Of a stretch of DNA of 64,000 nucleotides, positions 51,709-61,086 are shown in pieces (the stretch's first letter is position 1; each line of letters starts with the position of its first letter). Under the pieces are notes generated by a model. It was not told the DNA's origin, made no database searches, and saw nothing but the letters and a program-made list of their open reading frames with translations. This DNA comes from Cellulophaga sp. HaHaR_3_176 (GTDB taxonomy: Bacteria > Bacteroidota > Bacteroidia > Flavobacteriales > Flavobacteriaceae). The stretch is from the NCBI RefSeq assembly GCF_019021925.1, contig NZ_CP058990.1, positions 1-64,000 on the forward strand, written 5' to 3'. The position numbers and the translations under genes were made by a program.

Positions 51709-54441
51709 ATGAAAAAAAAGATTTTAAAAATTGTAGGTATCGTTGTTTTGTTGTTTGTAGTTACGCTAATTGCAGCACCTTTTTTCTTAAAAGGTAAAAT
51801 AGCTGATATCATTAAAAATAAAGTAAATAATAGTATTACTGCAACGTTAGAATTTGAAGATGCAGATTTAACATTGTTTTCATCTTTCCCAAATGCAAAG
51901 GTTACCCTTAATAATATATCTATCGTAAATAAAGAGCCTTTTTTAGGAGATACTTTGTTTTCGTCTAAAGAGATAGCTTTAGATATGTCTATAAAAGAGT
52001 TGTTTAAAGGGGCTGATGAGCCTATTGCAATATCTAGTTTAATGGTAGATGGAGCTTTAATTAATATTGAGGTAAACGAACAGGGTATTGCTAATTATGA
52101 TATAGCAAAAGAAACGGAAGAAGTAGCTAGTACAGCTGCAGACGAAGAGCCTAGTAATTTTACATTTTCAATGGAATCTTATGCGCTTACAAATTCTAAG
52201 ATAATTTATGCAGACAAGCTATCGGGTATGCGTTTTGAGCTAGAAAATGTAAATCACTCAGGAAATGGAGATTTATCATTAGAAAAATCGGAGTTAGATA
52301 CTAAAACTAGTGGATTGGTTTCTTTTGAAATGGATAGCACTAATTATCTGAATAAAAACCCAATTCAGTTAGATGCTCTTTTGGGAGTAGATTTAGCAAC
52401 AAATACATATTCTTTTTTAAAAAATGAAGCAATACTAAATCAATTGCCGCTTGTTTTTGATGGTTTTATAAAAATCAATGATAACAATCAAGAGTTAGAT
52501 GTTAGTTTTAAAACTCCATCATCTGATTTTAAAAATTTCTTAGCTGTTATACCAGAAACGTATTCTAAAAATATAGAGAATGTTACAACTACAGGTAACT
52601 TTATGGTGGCGGGTAGATTTAATGGGGTAGTCGACGAAACACATATACCAAAATTTAACATTGAAATAAATTCAGATAACGCATCATTTAAATATCCTGA
52701 TCTGCCAAAATCTGTTCGTAATGTATTTATCGATACAAAAATTAATAACGAAACAGGTATTGTTGATGATACATATGTTGATATAAACAAATTGTCTTTC
52801 ATGATTGATGAAGATAAATTTAACATGGTAGCTAAGATTAGAGATCTTATGGGGAACACGAAAGTAAGTGCTCATATTGATGGTAATATGAATTTAGCAA
52901 ACATTGCGAAAGCATACCCTGTTCCATCTGATTTAAATTTAGAAGGACTGCTTAATGCAAATGTAGATGCAGCGTTTGACATGGCATCAATAGAAAAAGA
53001 ACAATATGAAAAAACAAATATTAAAGGAAATCTTAATCTTAAAAACTTTGTTTATAAATCAGAAGAGCTTAAAAACCCTGTAAAAATAAATTCAACATCA
53101 GTTACATTTAACCCGCAAACAGTTACATTAAATGAATTGAGTGGAGTAACGGGTGCGACAGATTTTAATGCAGTGGGTACTATAAATAATCTTTTGGGTT
53201 TTATGTTTAATGATGAAAATGTTCAAGGTGATTTTACACTAAAATCAAATACATTTTCAGTTAATGATTTTATGGTAGAAGAGGCTGTTTCTGAAAAAGA
53301 AACTACAAATGATAAGCCTGTAGATACAACAACTGAGGCTCAGATTAAAATCCCTTCTTTTTTAGATGCAAATATAAAAGCATCTGCTGCCACGGTGCTT
53401 TATGATAATCTTACATTAAAAAACGTGTCAGGTAATCTTATTATTAAAGATGAAAAAGCTACGTTGCAAAATATGACATCATCAATTTTTGATGGTAAAT
53501 TAGGTTTTAATGGTGAGGTTTCTACAAAGGGTGATACACCTACTTTTGCCATGAAGTTAGGTATGGAGAGTTTAAAAATAAACGAGACATTTAAGTCTTT
53601 AGAGTTGTTTAAAGTATTAGCACCAATAGCGAATGCAATACAAGGTAACTTAAACTCTGACATCATTATTTCTGGTAATCTAAATAATGATTTCACTCCA
53701 AACTTAGCAACTATTTCAGGTAACGTTTTGGCTGAACTTTTAGGAACAGAAATTAAACCTGAACAAACGCAAGTATTATCAGCATTATCTAGTAAGTTAA
53801 GTTTCTTGAATTTAGATAACTTAAATTTAAAAGGATTAAAAACAGCACTTTCTTTCGAAAATGGTACAGTAAAGGTGAAGCCTTTTACGGTTAATTATCA
53901 AGATATTGCTATAAAGATAGATGGTAGTCACACTTTTGACCAAAAGCTTAGCTATGGAGCTGTTATTGATGTGCCTGCAAAATATTTAGGGAATGATATA
54001 GCTAATCTAATATCTAAAATCGACGATAAATCTTTAGAAGGGTTAACGATTCCTGTAACGGCAAATATAGGAGGTAATTATACGAGCCCACAAGTGTCTA
54101 CTGATTTAACTTCTGGTGTAAAAACATTGACGACTAAATTAGTAGAGATAGAAAAACAAAAATTAATTTCAAAAGGAAAAGATAAAGCATCAGAGCTTTT
54201 GGGGGGTCTTTTGTCGGGAACTAATAAAACAAATGACACAACTGCAACAGCAGCCACCACTACGGAACAAAATAAAGAGGCTGTTAAAAATGCCTTAGGA
54301 GGTTTGTTGGGTGGTGCAAAAAAAGATACAACAGCAGCAGTTGTAAAAGATACTACAGCAGCTTCAAAAAATGATGCTGTTAAAGAAGCTGCAAAATCAG
54401 TACTTGGTGGTTTGTTTAGTAAAAAGAAAACTGATGAGTAA
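51709..54441 (+). CDS. AsmA-like envelope protein
   Basis: A 910-residue protein with an N-terminal membrane anchor (about 5-27) and an AsmA N-terminal domain (about 28-300, with ATLEFEDADLTLFSSFPNAKVTLNNISI). The AsmA-like C-terminal region runs to about 820. AsmA proteins are elongated beta-rich bridges thought to aid lipid flow between the membranes. The last 85 residues are low complexity: Thr/Ala-rich linkers with three LGGL-type repeats at about 831-835, 863-867 and 899-903. A TACATTTG box at 51639-51646 lacks a matching TTG. The function is inferred from family and topology only. Confidence 0.9.
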   Translation: MKKKILKIVGIVVLLFVVTLIAAPFFLKGKIADIIKNKVNNSITATLEFEDADLTLFSSFPNAKVTLNNISIVNKEPFLGDTLFSSKEIALDMSIKELFKGADEPIAISSLMVDGALINIEVNEQGIANYDIAKETEEVASTAADEEPSNFTFSMESYALTNSKIIYADKLSGMRFELENVNHSGNGDLSLEKSELDTKTSGLVSFEMDSTNYLNKNPIQLDALLGVDLATNTYSFLKNEAILNQLPLVFDGFIKINDNNQELDVSFKTPSSDFKNFLAVIPETYSKNIENVTTTGNFMVAGRFNGVVDETHIPKFNIEINSDNASFKYPDLPKSVRNVFIDTKINNETGIVDDTYVDINKLSFMIDEDKFNMVAKIRDLMGNTKVSAHIDGNMNLANIAKAYPVPSDLNLEGLLNANVDAAFDMASIEKEQYEKTNIKGNLNLKNFVYKSEELKNPVKINSTSVTFNPQTVTLNELSGVTGATDFNAVGTINNLLGFMFNDENVQGDFTLKSNTFSVNDFMVEEAVSEKETTNDKPVDTTTEAQIKIPSFLDANIKASAATVLYDNLTLKNVSGNLIIKDEKATLQNMTSSIFDGKLGFNGEVSTKGDTPTFAMKLGMESLKINETFKSLELFKVLAPIANAIQGNLNSDIIISGNLNNDFTPNLATISGNVLAELLGTEIKPEQTQVLSALSSKLSFLNLDNLNLKGLKTALSFENGTVKVKPFTVNYQDIAIKIDGSHTFDQKLSYGAVIDVPAKYLGNDIANLISKIDDKSLEGLTIPVTANIGGNYTSPQVSTDLTSGVKTLTTKLVEIEKQKLISKGKDKASELLGGLLSGTNKTNDTTATAATTTEQNKEAVKNALGGLLGGAKKDTTAAVVKDTTAASKNDAVKEAAKSVLGGLFSKKKTDE

Positions 54442-54452
54442 GTTAATAGTTA

Positions 54453-55247
54453 TTAATTAATAGTAAGCGAAATATAATATCCTTCGTTGCTTCTAATATT
54501 AAAAACGGTTTCATCATCAAAAATGAGGTATTGCCCTTTTATCCCTACAAGGTTACCAGTGTAATTTGGAGTTTTATCTAAATTTAGACTTTTAACTTTT
54601 GTAGGGTATTTGTTTACAGGAAATTCTAAATGAGTTTCTGTGTTATTATCTAAAAAATAAGGTATAGCTTCTTCAGGTATATATTGTTTCAGTTTATTAC
54701 GCCATGCAATTAAATTTTCATCTGTTACATCGTTTTTAAGCATGCTTCTCCAATTTGTTTTATCACCAACGTAATCTTTTAAAGCAACTTCTGTAATGCC
54801 TGCTAAATACCTATTCGGTACTTCTATTATTTCTATTGCTTCATGAGCTCCTTGGTCAATCCAACGGGTTGGTATTTGTGTTTTTCTTGTAACACCAACT
54901 TTAACTTTGCCTGAATTTGCTAAATAAACAATGTGTGGCTGCAATTGCACCTTTTTTTCATATTCTAAATCACGATCTTCTTTACCTAAATGAGCGGTAC
55001 TTAGTTCGGGTCTCATAATCCAATCTCCTGCCGATGGAATATCAAAAAAGCAACTTTTGCAAAAACCTTGTCTGTAAATCGGCTTGTCTAATCCGCAATT
55101 TAAGCACTGGTGTTTTATAAAATTGATAGTAATTTTTTTATTCAAAATTTGATTTACATTTAAGAAATCATCCTTAAAAATTAAGTAATATTGAATAGGG
55201 TTTCCTACCTCTGTTTGCATCTTTTTTAAAACACCTTTGTACAGCAT
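54453..55247 (-). CDS. DUF2797 protein with zinc-ribbon and GIY-YIG-like segment
   Basis: A 264-residue protein of the uncharacterised DUF2797 family. C48, C51, C63 and C66 form two CxxC knuckles expected to bind zinc. The region from 105 to about 160 reads HIVYLANSGKVKVGVTRKTQ, then RWIDQGAHE and GITEVALKDYV. Its order of VYL, VKVG, Arg121, Arg128 and Glu153 matches the GIY-YIG nuclease pattern (GIY, YIG, Arg, Glu). Whether it cuts nucleic acid is unknown. It is convergent with the AsmA-like gene (12 bases between stops), and the GH3 gene diverges upstream. A TAACTTTG box lies on the minus strand at 55282-55289. Confidence 0.78.
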   Translation of the reverse strand: MLYKGVLKKMQTEVGNPIQYYLIFKDDFLNVNQILNKKITINFIKHQCLNCGLDKPIYRQGFCKSCFFDIPSAGDWIMRPELSTAHLGKEDRDLEYEKKVQLQPHIVYLANSGKVKVGVTRKTQIPTRWIDQGAHEAIEIIEVPNRYLAGITEVALKDYVGDKTNWRSMLKNDVTDENLIAWRNKLKQYIPEEAIPYFLDNNTETHLEFPVNKYPTKVKSLNLDKTPNYTGNLVGIKGQYLIFDDETVFNIRSNEGYYISLTIN

Positions 55248-55354
55248 AAAATATCTTCAGTAAAAATTAAAATGAAAGGGACAAAGTTAAAAAACGATTT
55301 CTTAAATTGTTACACGAAATTAACTCAGAAAACAAAGTTTAAAGATACCTAAAA

Positions 55355-56869
55355 ATGTCAATACCTTTATTCAACTCAATTGCATCTTGGTTGTTAAAAA
55401 AACGATACCACCAAATAGAACTTTTTTTAAAATACCCAGAAGAAGTTCAAGAAGAGGTGTTGATGCAGTTGTTATCTTTTGCAAAAGAGACAGAGGTTGG
55501 CAGAAAGCATGAGTTTAAATCTATTTTAAGTTACGAGACTTTTAAGATGCGTGTTCCTATAACATCTTATGAAGAGATGGAACCATCAATAGAAAGAACG
55601 AGAAGAGGTGAACAAAATATTTTTTGGCCTACAAGTATCAAATGGTTTGCAAAAAGTAGTGGAACTACAAATGCGAAAAGTAAATTTATACCTGTAAGTA
55701 CAGAAGCTTTAGAAGACTGTCATTACAAGTCAGGTAAAGACTTACTTTGTTTGTATCTGAATAATAATGAAAATTCTCAGTTGTTTACGGGTAAAAGTCT
55801 TCGGTTGGGTGGTAGTAAGGAATTATATGAAGATAATGGTACTTTTTTCGGAGACTTATCTGCTATTTTAATTGATAATATGCCTTTTTGGGCAGAACTA
55901 AGTAGTACGCCTAGTAATAAGGTTTCATTGATGAGTGAGTGGGAATCTAAGTTGAAGGCTATTATTAGGGAGAGCACTCAGGAAAATGTTACTAGCCTTG
56001 CTGGTGTGCCTTCTTGGATGTTGGTGCTGATGAATAATGTTATTGAAGAAACAGGTAAAGATCATCTTTTTCAAGTTTGGGAAAACTTAGAAGTTTATTT
56101 TCATGGCGGAGTAAATTTTAATCCATATAAAGATCAGTACAAAAATTTGCTACCAAGAAAAAGCTTTAATTATTATGAGATATATAATGCTTCGGAAGGT
56201 TTTTTTGCTATACAAGATAGAAATAATTCAGACGAGTTATTGTTAATGCTTGATTATGGTATTTTTTATGAATTTATACCGATGGATACTTATGGTACTC
56301 TAAGCCAAAAGGTAGTGCCGTTGTGGGAGGTGGAGAAAAATAAAAATTATGCAATTATTATTACTACAAATGCAGGTTTATGGCGTTATAAAATAGGGGA
56401 TACCATCCGTTTTACATCAACTAGTCCATATCGTATTAAGGTTACAGGTAGGACAAAACATCATATAAATGTTTTTGGTGAAGAGTTGATTATTGAAAAT
56501 GCAGAAGAGGCTTTGAAAAGTATTTGTAAAAAAACAGGAGCTGAAATTAAGGATTACACAGCGGGGCCTATCTTTATGGAGGGAGTCGAAAAAGGAGGAC
56601 ATGAATGGATTATTGAATTTAGAACTCCACCAGAAGAAATAGCATATTTTACAGAATTATTAGACAATGCATTGAAGTCTTTAAATTCTGATTACGAAGC
56701 GAAAAGATTTAATAATATTACTCTAAAAATGCCAAAAATTCATATAGCAAGAGAGAATTTGTTTTATGATTGGCTTAAATTAAAAGACAAATTAGGTGGT
56801 CAGCATAAGATACCTCGTTTGTCAAATAAAAGAGACTACATCGAAGAATTACTTCTAATGAACAAATAA
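55355..56869 (+). CDS. GH3-family acyl-adenylate-forming enzyme
   Basis: A 504-residue protein of the GH3 family, known in plants for conjugating amino acids to auxin or jasmonate by way of acyl-adenylates. The ATP-binding motifs are visible: FAKSSGTTNAKSKFIP (about 98-112), YNASEGFFAIQD (near 280), and YRIKVTGRTKHHINVFGEEL (near 365-385). Bacterial members, including those in Bacteroidota, are of unknown substrate. The gene is followed after 71 bases by a small alpha/beta hydrolase, which could hydrolyse or transfer the acyl product; that is speculation. It is in divergent orientation to the DUF2797 gene. Confidence 0.88.
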   Translation: MSIPLFNSIASWLLKKRYHQIELFLKYPEEVQEEVLMQLLSFAKETEVGRKHEFKSILSYETFKMRVPITSYEEMEPSIERTRRGEQNIFWPTSIKWFAKSSGTTNAKSKFIPVSTEALEDCHYKSGKDLLCLYLNNNENSQLFTGKSLRLGGSKELYEDNGTFFGDLSAILIDNMPFWAELSSTPSNKVSLMSEWESKLKAIIRESTQENVTSLAGVPSWMLVLMNNVIEETGKDHLFQVWENLEVYFHGGVNFNPYKDQYKNLLPRKSFNYYEIYNASEGFFAIQDRNNSDELLLMLDYGIFYEFIPMDTYGTLSQKVVPLWEVEKNKNYAIIITTNAGLWRYKIGDTIRFTSTSPYRIKVTGRTKHHINVFGEELIIENAEEALKSICKKTGAEIKDYTAGPIFMEGVEKGGHEWIIEFRTPPEEIAYFTELLDNALKSLNSDYEAKRFNNITLKMPKIHIARENLFYDWLKLKDKLGGQHKIPRLSNKRDYIEELLLMNK

Positions 56870-56940
56870 AATAGGTTTTGTTACGTTTAAGTTTAACATT
56901 TAAGACATCATTAAACTTAATCAAAGAAAATAATGTAATT

Positions 56941-57486
56941 ATGGCAGAAAGATTAGTAATTATTTCAGATATGTGGGGAACAAAGAAAGGTCTTTGGATT
57001 ACCTCATATTTGGGTTATTTGCAACAGCATTATGATATTGTTTTTTATGATTGTCAGGAATTAGCGAATATAAATTTGGCTGTAGAAACTCAAGAAAATT
57101 TACATAAAGAATTTGTTGAGGGTGGTATTGATATAGCTATGGCTCATCTTTTAAAAAGAGAAAGTGTTCCGAGCCATTATTTAGCTTTTAGTACAGGTGG
57201 TACAATAGCTTATAAGGCGGGTCTTTTAGGTTTGCCGATTAAATCTTTATTTGCAATATCAGCAACGAGAATTCGCGAAGAGAAAGAAATTCCAAGTTTT
57301 TCTTCTCAACTTTTATTTGGATCAAATGATACTTTTAGGCCCAATGAAGAATGGGAAAAAGTAACTGAAAATAAATTGTGTATAGCTTCTGGTTTTGGCC
57401 ATGAATTATACTCTGATGAAAAAATAATTAAAGAAATTTGTCAAGAGCTGTTAGCTAAAGTAACAAAAGAGCAAGTTCAAGTTTAA
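56941..57486 (+). CDS. Small alpha/beta hydrolase-like protein
   Basis: The ATG at 56941 starts a 181-residue protein (MAERLVIISDMWGTKKG); the longer frame from the TTG at 56878 is poorly supported. It has an alpha/beta-hydrolase core: a strand and turn (VIISDMWG), then a nucleophile-elbow-like LAFSTGG with Ser84, and a late His in GFGHELYSDE. The oxyanion and acid residues cannot be assigned safely. The protein is small for the fold and lacks a cap domain. It may be co-transcribed with the GH3 gene. A strong bidirectional terminator follows. Confidence 0.75.
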   Translation: MAERLVIISDMWGTKKGLWITSYLGYLQQHYDIVFYDCQELANINLAVETQENLHKEFVEGGIDIAMAHLLKRESVPSHYLAFSTGGTIAYKAGLLGLPIKSLFAISATRIREEKEIPSFSSQLLFGSNDTFRPNEEWEKVTENKLCIASGFGHELYSDEKIIKEICQELLAKVTKEQVQV

Positions 57487-57505
57487 ATTTTATTTAATTT
57501 CAATA

Positions 57506-57545
57506 AAAAAAATCCTGCATAACAATTAGTTGTGCAGGATTTTTT
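57506..57545. terminator. Bidirectional terminator between the hydrolase and clpX
   Basis: A 13-base-pair stem (AATCCTGCATAAC with GTTGTGCAGGATT, one G-T wobble) with a five-base loop, flanked by A and T runs. It serves both convergent genes. Confidence 0.9.
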
Positions 57546-57566
57546 AATTAAAGTTAAGGCGTGTTT

Positions 57567-58802
57567 CTACGAAACAGCTTTTAACTTTTTAAATGTATCG
57601 TATGAAAGTTTTTTCTCAGCATACTCTTTTGTGATTTTCAATTCTTTTTCGTCACTACTAGGTAGTTCGAACATAGCATCAGTAAAAATAGCTTCACATA
57701 ATGAGCGTAATCCACGAGCACCTAATTTATACTCTATTGCTTTCTCAACTATGTAATCTAAAGCATCGTCAGTAATGGTAAAGCTTACATCATCCATTTT
57801 AAACAGTTTTTCATACTGTTTAATAATAGCATTTTTTGGCTCCGTTAAAATAGCTCTAAGCGTTTTAGTATCTAAAGGGTTCATATGAGTAAGAACAGGA
57901 AGACGGCCTATTATTTCTGGTATTAAACCAAAATCTTTTAAATCTTTAGGAATGATATATTGTAATATATTATTCTCATCTAATTGTTCTTCATCTTTAG
58001 AAGCGCTATATCCAATAGATTGCATGTTTAAACGCTTATTAATGGCTCTTTCAATACCATCAAATGCGCCACCGGCAATAAATAAAATATTTTCAGTATT
58101 AACTTCTATAAATTTTTGATCAGGGTGTTTTCTTCCTCCTTTTGGTGGAACATTTACAACCGTACCTTCTAACAATTTTAATAAACCTTGTTGAACTCCT
58201 TCGCCAGAAACATCTCTAGTAATAGAAGGGTTATCGCTTTTACGAGCAATTTTATCAATTTCATCAATAAAAACAATACCGCGTTCTGCTTTTTCTAAAT
58301 TATAATCAGCAGCTTGTAAAAGTCTAGTAAGTATACTTTCAACATCTTCACCAACATAACCAGCTTCGGTAAGTACAGTAGCATCAACAATAGCTAAAGG
58401 AACGTTTAACATTTTAGCAATTGTTTTAGCCATTAATGTTTTTCCAGTTCCAGTTTGTCCAACCATTATGATATTACTCTTCTGTATCTCGACATCATCG
58501 TCTTGAGAAGAAGGTTGTAATAATCTTTTGTAATGATTGTATACAGCAACAGACATTACTTTTTTAGTTCTTTCTTGTCCGATTATAAATGTATCAAGAA
58601 AATCTTTAATTTCTAAAGGTTTCTTTAATACTAATTCAGATGAAAGATCTTCGTTTTTAGATTGATTGGACTCTTCGGTAACAATACCGTGAGCTTGTTC
58701 AATACAACGATCGCAAATATGAGCATCTAACCCAGCGATAAGCAGATTTGTTTCTGGTTTTTTTCGCCCACAAAAAGAGCACTCTAAACTTTCTTTTGCC
58801 AT
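57567..58802 (-). CDS. clpX: ATP-dependent Clp protease ATP-binding subunit ClpX
   Basis: ClpX unfolds tagged proteins and feeds them to ClpP. The 411-residue protein has an N-terminal zinc-binding domain (C8, C11, C30, C33), Walker A GQTGTGKT (115-122), [13 protein letters not shown] pore-region residues, Walker [13 protein letters not shown], sensor residues in [11 protein letters not shown], and a C-terminal small domain with [13 protein letters not shown]. It lies downstream of clpP on the same strand with a 96-base gap. A small inverted repeat, GGTAAT / ATTACC, lies just before the ATG (58808-58822). Confidence 0.97.
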   Translation of the reverse strand: MAKESLECSFCGRKKPETNLLIAGLDAHICDRCIEQAHGIVTEESNQSKNEDLSSELVLKKPLEIKDFLDTFIIGQERTKKVMSVAVYNHYKRLLQPSSQDDDVEIQKSNIIMVGQTGTGKTLMAKTIAKMLNVPLAIVDATVLTEAGYVGEDVESILTRLLQAADYNLEKAERGIVFIDEIDKIARKSDNPSITRDVSGEGVQQGLLKLLEGTVVNVPPKGGRKHPDQKFIEVNTENILFIAGGAFDGIERAINKRLNMQSIGYSASKDEEQLDENNILQYIIPKDLKDFGLIPEIIGRLPVLTHMNPLDTKTLRAILTEPKNAIIKQYEKLFKMDDVSFTITDDALDYIVEKAIEYKLGARGLRSLCEAIFTDAMFELPSSDEKELKITKEYAEKKLSYDTFKKLKAVS

Positions 58803-58807
58803 AATTT

Positions 58808-58822
58808 GGTAATCTTATTACC
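58808..58822 (-). promoter_or_regulatory. Short inverted repeat before the clpX start codon
   Basis: GGTAAT / ATTACC with a three-base loop, five bases upstream of the clpX start. It could limit ribosome access. Only six pairs, so support is modest. Confidence 0.3.
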
Positions 58823-58898
58823 TATATAAACGAAAAAAATTCGTTTTAGTTTTAAAAAATAATAAATAAGCTATAGTAGCATTATAAATTAGTCGAAA

Positions 58899-59579
58899 TT
58901 ATTTCTTTTCTCTTACAAGAATTTCGTCAATCATACCGTAGTTTTTAGCTTCGTCAGCCTTCATCCAGTAATCTCTATCGCTATCCTCATTAACCTTGTC
59001 AATAGACTGGTCAGAGTGTTGTGCTATAATTTCGTATAATTCTTGCTTTAATTTCAAGATTTCTCTAGCAGTAATTTCGATATCACTAGCTTGTCCTTGA
59101 GCACCTCCCATTGGTTGATGTATCATAACTCTAGAGTGAGTAAGTCCACTACGTTTACCTTTTTCACCAGCACATAAAAGTACAGCACCCATTGATGCAG
59201 CCATTCCTGTGCAAATAGTAGCAACATCTGGTTTTATGTATTGCATAGTGTCATAAATGCCTAGACCTGCATAAACACTACCTCCTGGAGAGTTAATGTA
59301 AATTTGGATGTCTTTATTAGCATCTGCACTTTCTAAAAATAACAATTGAGCTTGAACAATATTAGCAACTTGGTCGTTTATTCCAGTTCCTAAAAATATA
59401 ATTCTATCCATCATTAATCTTGAAAAAACATCCATTGCAATTGCATTCATCTGGCGCTCTTCAATAATATTAGGAGTCATATTTGTAGGATACATGCTAC
59501 TCATGATTTTATCATAGTACATGCTGCTAATACCTTGGTCTTTTATAGCGTAATTCTTGAATTCTTTTCCGTAATCCAT
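58899..59579 (-). CDS. clpP: ATP-dependent Clp protease proteolytic subunit ClpP
   Basis: ClpP is the serine-protease chamber of the Clp complex. The ATG at 59579 gives 226 residues starting MDYGKEFKNY; the longer frame to 59636 runs into the tig terminator and is rejected. The catalytic triad is visible: Ser129 in GMAASMGA, His154 in MIHQPMGG, and Asp203 in SDRDYWM. The N-terminal extension of about 35 residues before the conserved NIIEERQMN is usual for this lineage as I recall. It lies between tig and clpX, the canonical order. Confidence 0.96.
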   Translation of the reverse strand: MDYGKEFKNYAIKDQGISSMYYDKIMSSMYPTNMTPNIIEERQMNAIAMDVFSRLMMDRIIFLGTGINDQVANIVQAQLLFLESADANKDIQIYINSPGGSVYAGLGIYDTMQYIKPDVATICTGMAASMGAVLLCAGEKGKRSGLTHSRVMIHQPMGGAQGQASDIEITAREILKLKQELYEIIAQHSDQSIDKVNEDSDRDYWMKADEAKNYGMIDEILVREKK

Positions 59580-59604
59580 AGATTTTTTAAATATGATATT
59601 AAAT

Positions 59605-59637
59605 AAAAAAAGGTGTTGAAAACATGTTTTCAACACC
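59605..59637 (-). terminator. Terminator between tig and clpP
   Basis: A 26-base perfect palindrome at 59612-59637 (centre CATG) followed on the minus strand by seven T residues. It lies 30 bases after the tig stop codon, so clpP must rely on read-through or a promoter of its own. Confidence 0.9.
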
Positions 59638-59666
59638 GTAAAGATACTTATTTTATCTTAGGAAAA

Positions 59667-60989
59667 CTATCCGTAAACTTCCTTTACAAAGTTTTCGTAA
59701 GTAACTTCTTTAGATTTTAGATTTGCTTTTTCTTTATATAAATCAATTAATTTTTGACTCATTAATTGTTCAGATAAGCGTTTAACTTCATCTTGGTTTG
59801 ATAAAACTCTACCAGCGATGTTGTCTAATTCATCTTCAGCAGGGTTTAATTGTCCGAATTGTGCCATCTGAGATTTGATAAAACCTTTAGCAAATTCTTT
59901 CAATTCATCAAACTGAACCTGAAGGTTGTTTTCTGTAATTATTTTACCTTCAATTAATTGGTAGCGTAAACCTTTTTCTGATTTTTCGAATTCAGCCGCA
60001 GCTTCATCGTTAGTAAGTGTTTTTTCGCCAGTATGCTGAATCCATTTTTTTAAAAACTCAGTAGGTAAATCAAATTTTGTGTTTTCAATGAAATTTTCAG
60101 TAATATCATTTAATAACCTTTGGTCTGATTGCTGAGCAAATTGTGTTTCAGAATCTTCTTTAATTTTTCCTTTAAGCTCTTCAGTAGTTTTAACTACATC
60201 TTTTCCAAAAAGTTTATCAAATAATTCTTGATCAAGAGCAGCTGGCTCTCTTTCATTAATTTCTTCAATAGTAAAGCTAATGTCAACTTTTAGTTCAGCA
60301 GCTTTTTCTGCTGGTATACCTAAAGCTGTAGCTAATTCTTGATCTTCTTTGAATAAGCCTTTAGTGTTTACCGTAACAACATCACCAACTTTTTTTCCAA
60401 CAAGTGCATCAATAGCTTTTTTGCTTTTTAAAGTGCTTAGCTCTAAAGTAGCTTTGTTTTCTATTTCTTCTTCTTCGTTTTTGAAAACACCACTAACTTC
60501 ATCTTTTTTGCTAGCTTCTGATTTATTTACAAGTTTTCCGTACTGTTTTTGAATACGTTCTACTTGCTCATCTATCATTTTATTGTCAGCAACTATTTGA
60601 TAATGTGTGATTGCTTTCTTTGTTTTTAAATCGATATTAAAACTAGGAGCTAAACCTAATTCAAATTCAAAATCAAAATTTTCTGAATCCCAATCAAAAT
60701 TATCACGTTGTTTTGGTAAAGGATTACCCAGAACATCTAATTTTTCTTCAGTAAGAAATTTATTTAGGTTGTCTTGTATTAATTTGTTTACCTCATCAAC
60801 CAATACGGCTTTGCCGTATTGCTTTTTTATAAGACCCATAGGTACTTGCCCTTTTCTGAATCCAGGAATGTTAGCTTGTTTCCTGTAATCTTTTAGGATA
60901 GTTTCAACTTTGTCTTGGTAGTCATCTTTTGTAACGGCAACCTTTACAACAGCATTTAATTCGTCAATCTGTTCTTTAGTGATATTCAT
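59667..60989 (-). CDS. tig: Trigger factor, ribosome-associated chaperone
   Basis: Trigger factor binds the ribosome exit site and folds nascent proteins. The ATG at 60989 gives 440 residues starting MNITKEQIDELN; the longer ORF to 61055 would begin with the TTG of the promoter's upstream element. The ribosome-binding domain has the signature segment GFRKGQVPMGLIKKQYG (about 43-59), a central PPIase-like domain (about 150-240), and a long helical C-terminal domain. The PPIase region is divergent. It is first of the tig-clpP-clpX cluster. Confidence 0.95.
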   Translation of the reverse strand: MNITKEQIDELNAVVKVAVTKDDYQDKVETILKDYRKQANIPGFRKGQVPMGLIKKQYGKAVLVDEVNKLIQDNLNKFLTEEKLDVLGNPLPKQRDNFDWDSENFDFEFELGLAPSFNIDLKTKKAITHYQIVADNKMIDEQVERIQKQYGKLVNKSEASKKDEVSGVFKNEEEEIENKATLELSTLKSKKAIDALVGKKVGDVVTVNTKGLFKEDQELATALGIPAEKAAELKVDISFTIEEINEREPAALDQELFDKLFGKDVVKTTEELKGKIKEDSETQFAQQSDQRLLNDITENFIENTKFDLPTEFLKKWIQHTGEKTLTNDEAAAEFEKSEKGLRYQLIEGKIITENNLQVQFDELKEFAKGFIKSQMAQFGQLNPAEDELDNIAGRVLSNQDEVKRLSEQLMSQKLIDLYKEKANLKSKEVTYENFVKEVYG

Positions 60990-61024
60990 CTCTATATCTA
61001 ATTTTACTTCAATAAAATGGGATG

Positions 61025-61055
61025 CAAAAGTACTACATTTTGCGAATTGAGGCAA
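61025..61055 (-). promoter_or_regulatory. Promoter of tig
   Basis: On the minus strand, TTG (61055-61053), a 20-base spacer and TACTTTTG (61032-61025). It predicts a transcript start near 61018, about 30 bases before the tig ATG at 60989. Confidence 0.65.
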
Positions 61056-61086
61056 GTTTTTAAATCACTGAATTTCAAACGATAAG

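Noticed and set aside
52488..52875. Two overlapping minus-strand open frames
   Set aside because: Antisense to the AsmA-like gene; two frames open at once is typical of biased composition rather than genes.
59580..59636. N-terminal extension of ClpP
   Set aside because: It would be encoded by the tig terminator hairpin; the MDYGKEF start fits relatives better.
60990..61055. N-terminal extension of trigger factor
   Set aside because: The extended start is the TTG of the promoter's upstream element and the family N-terminus begins at 60989.
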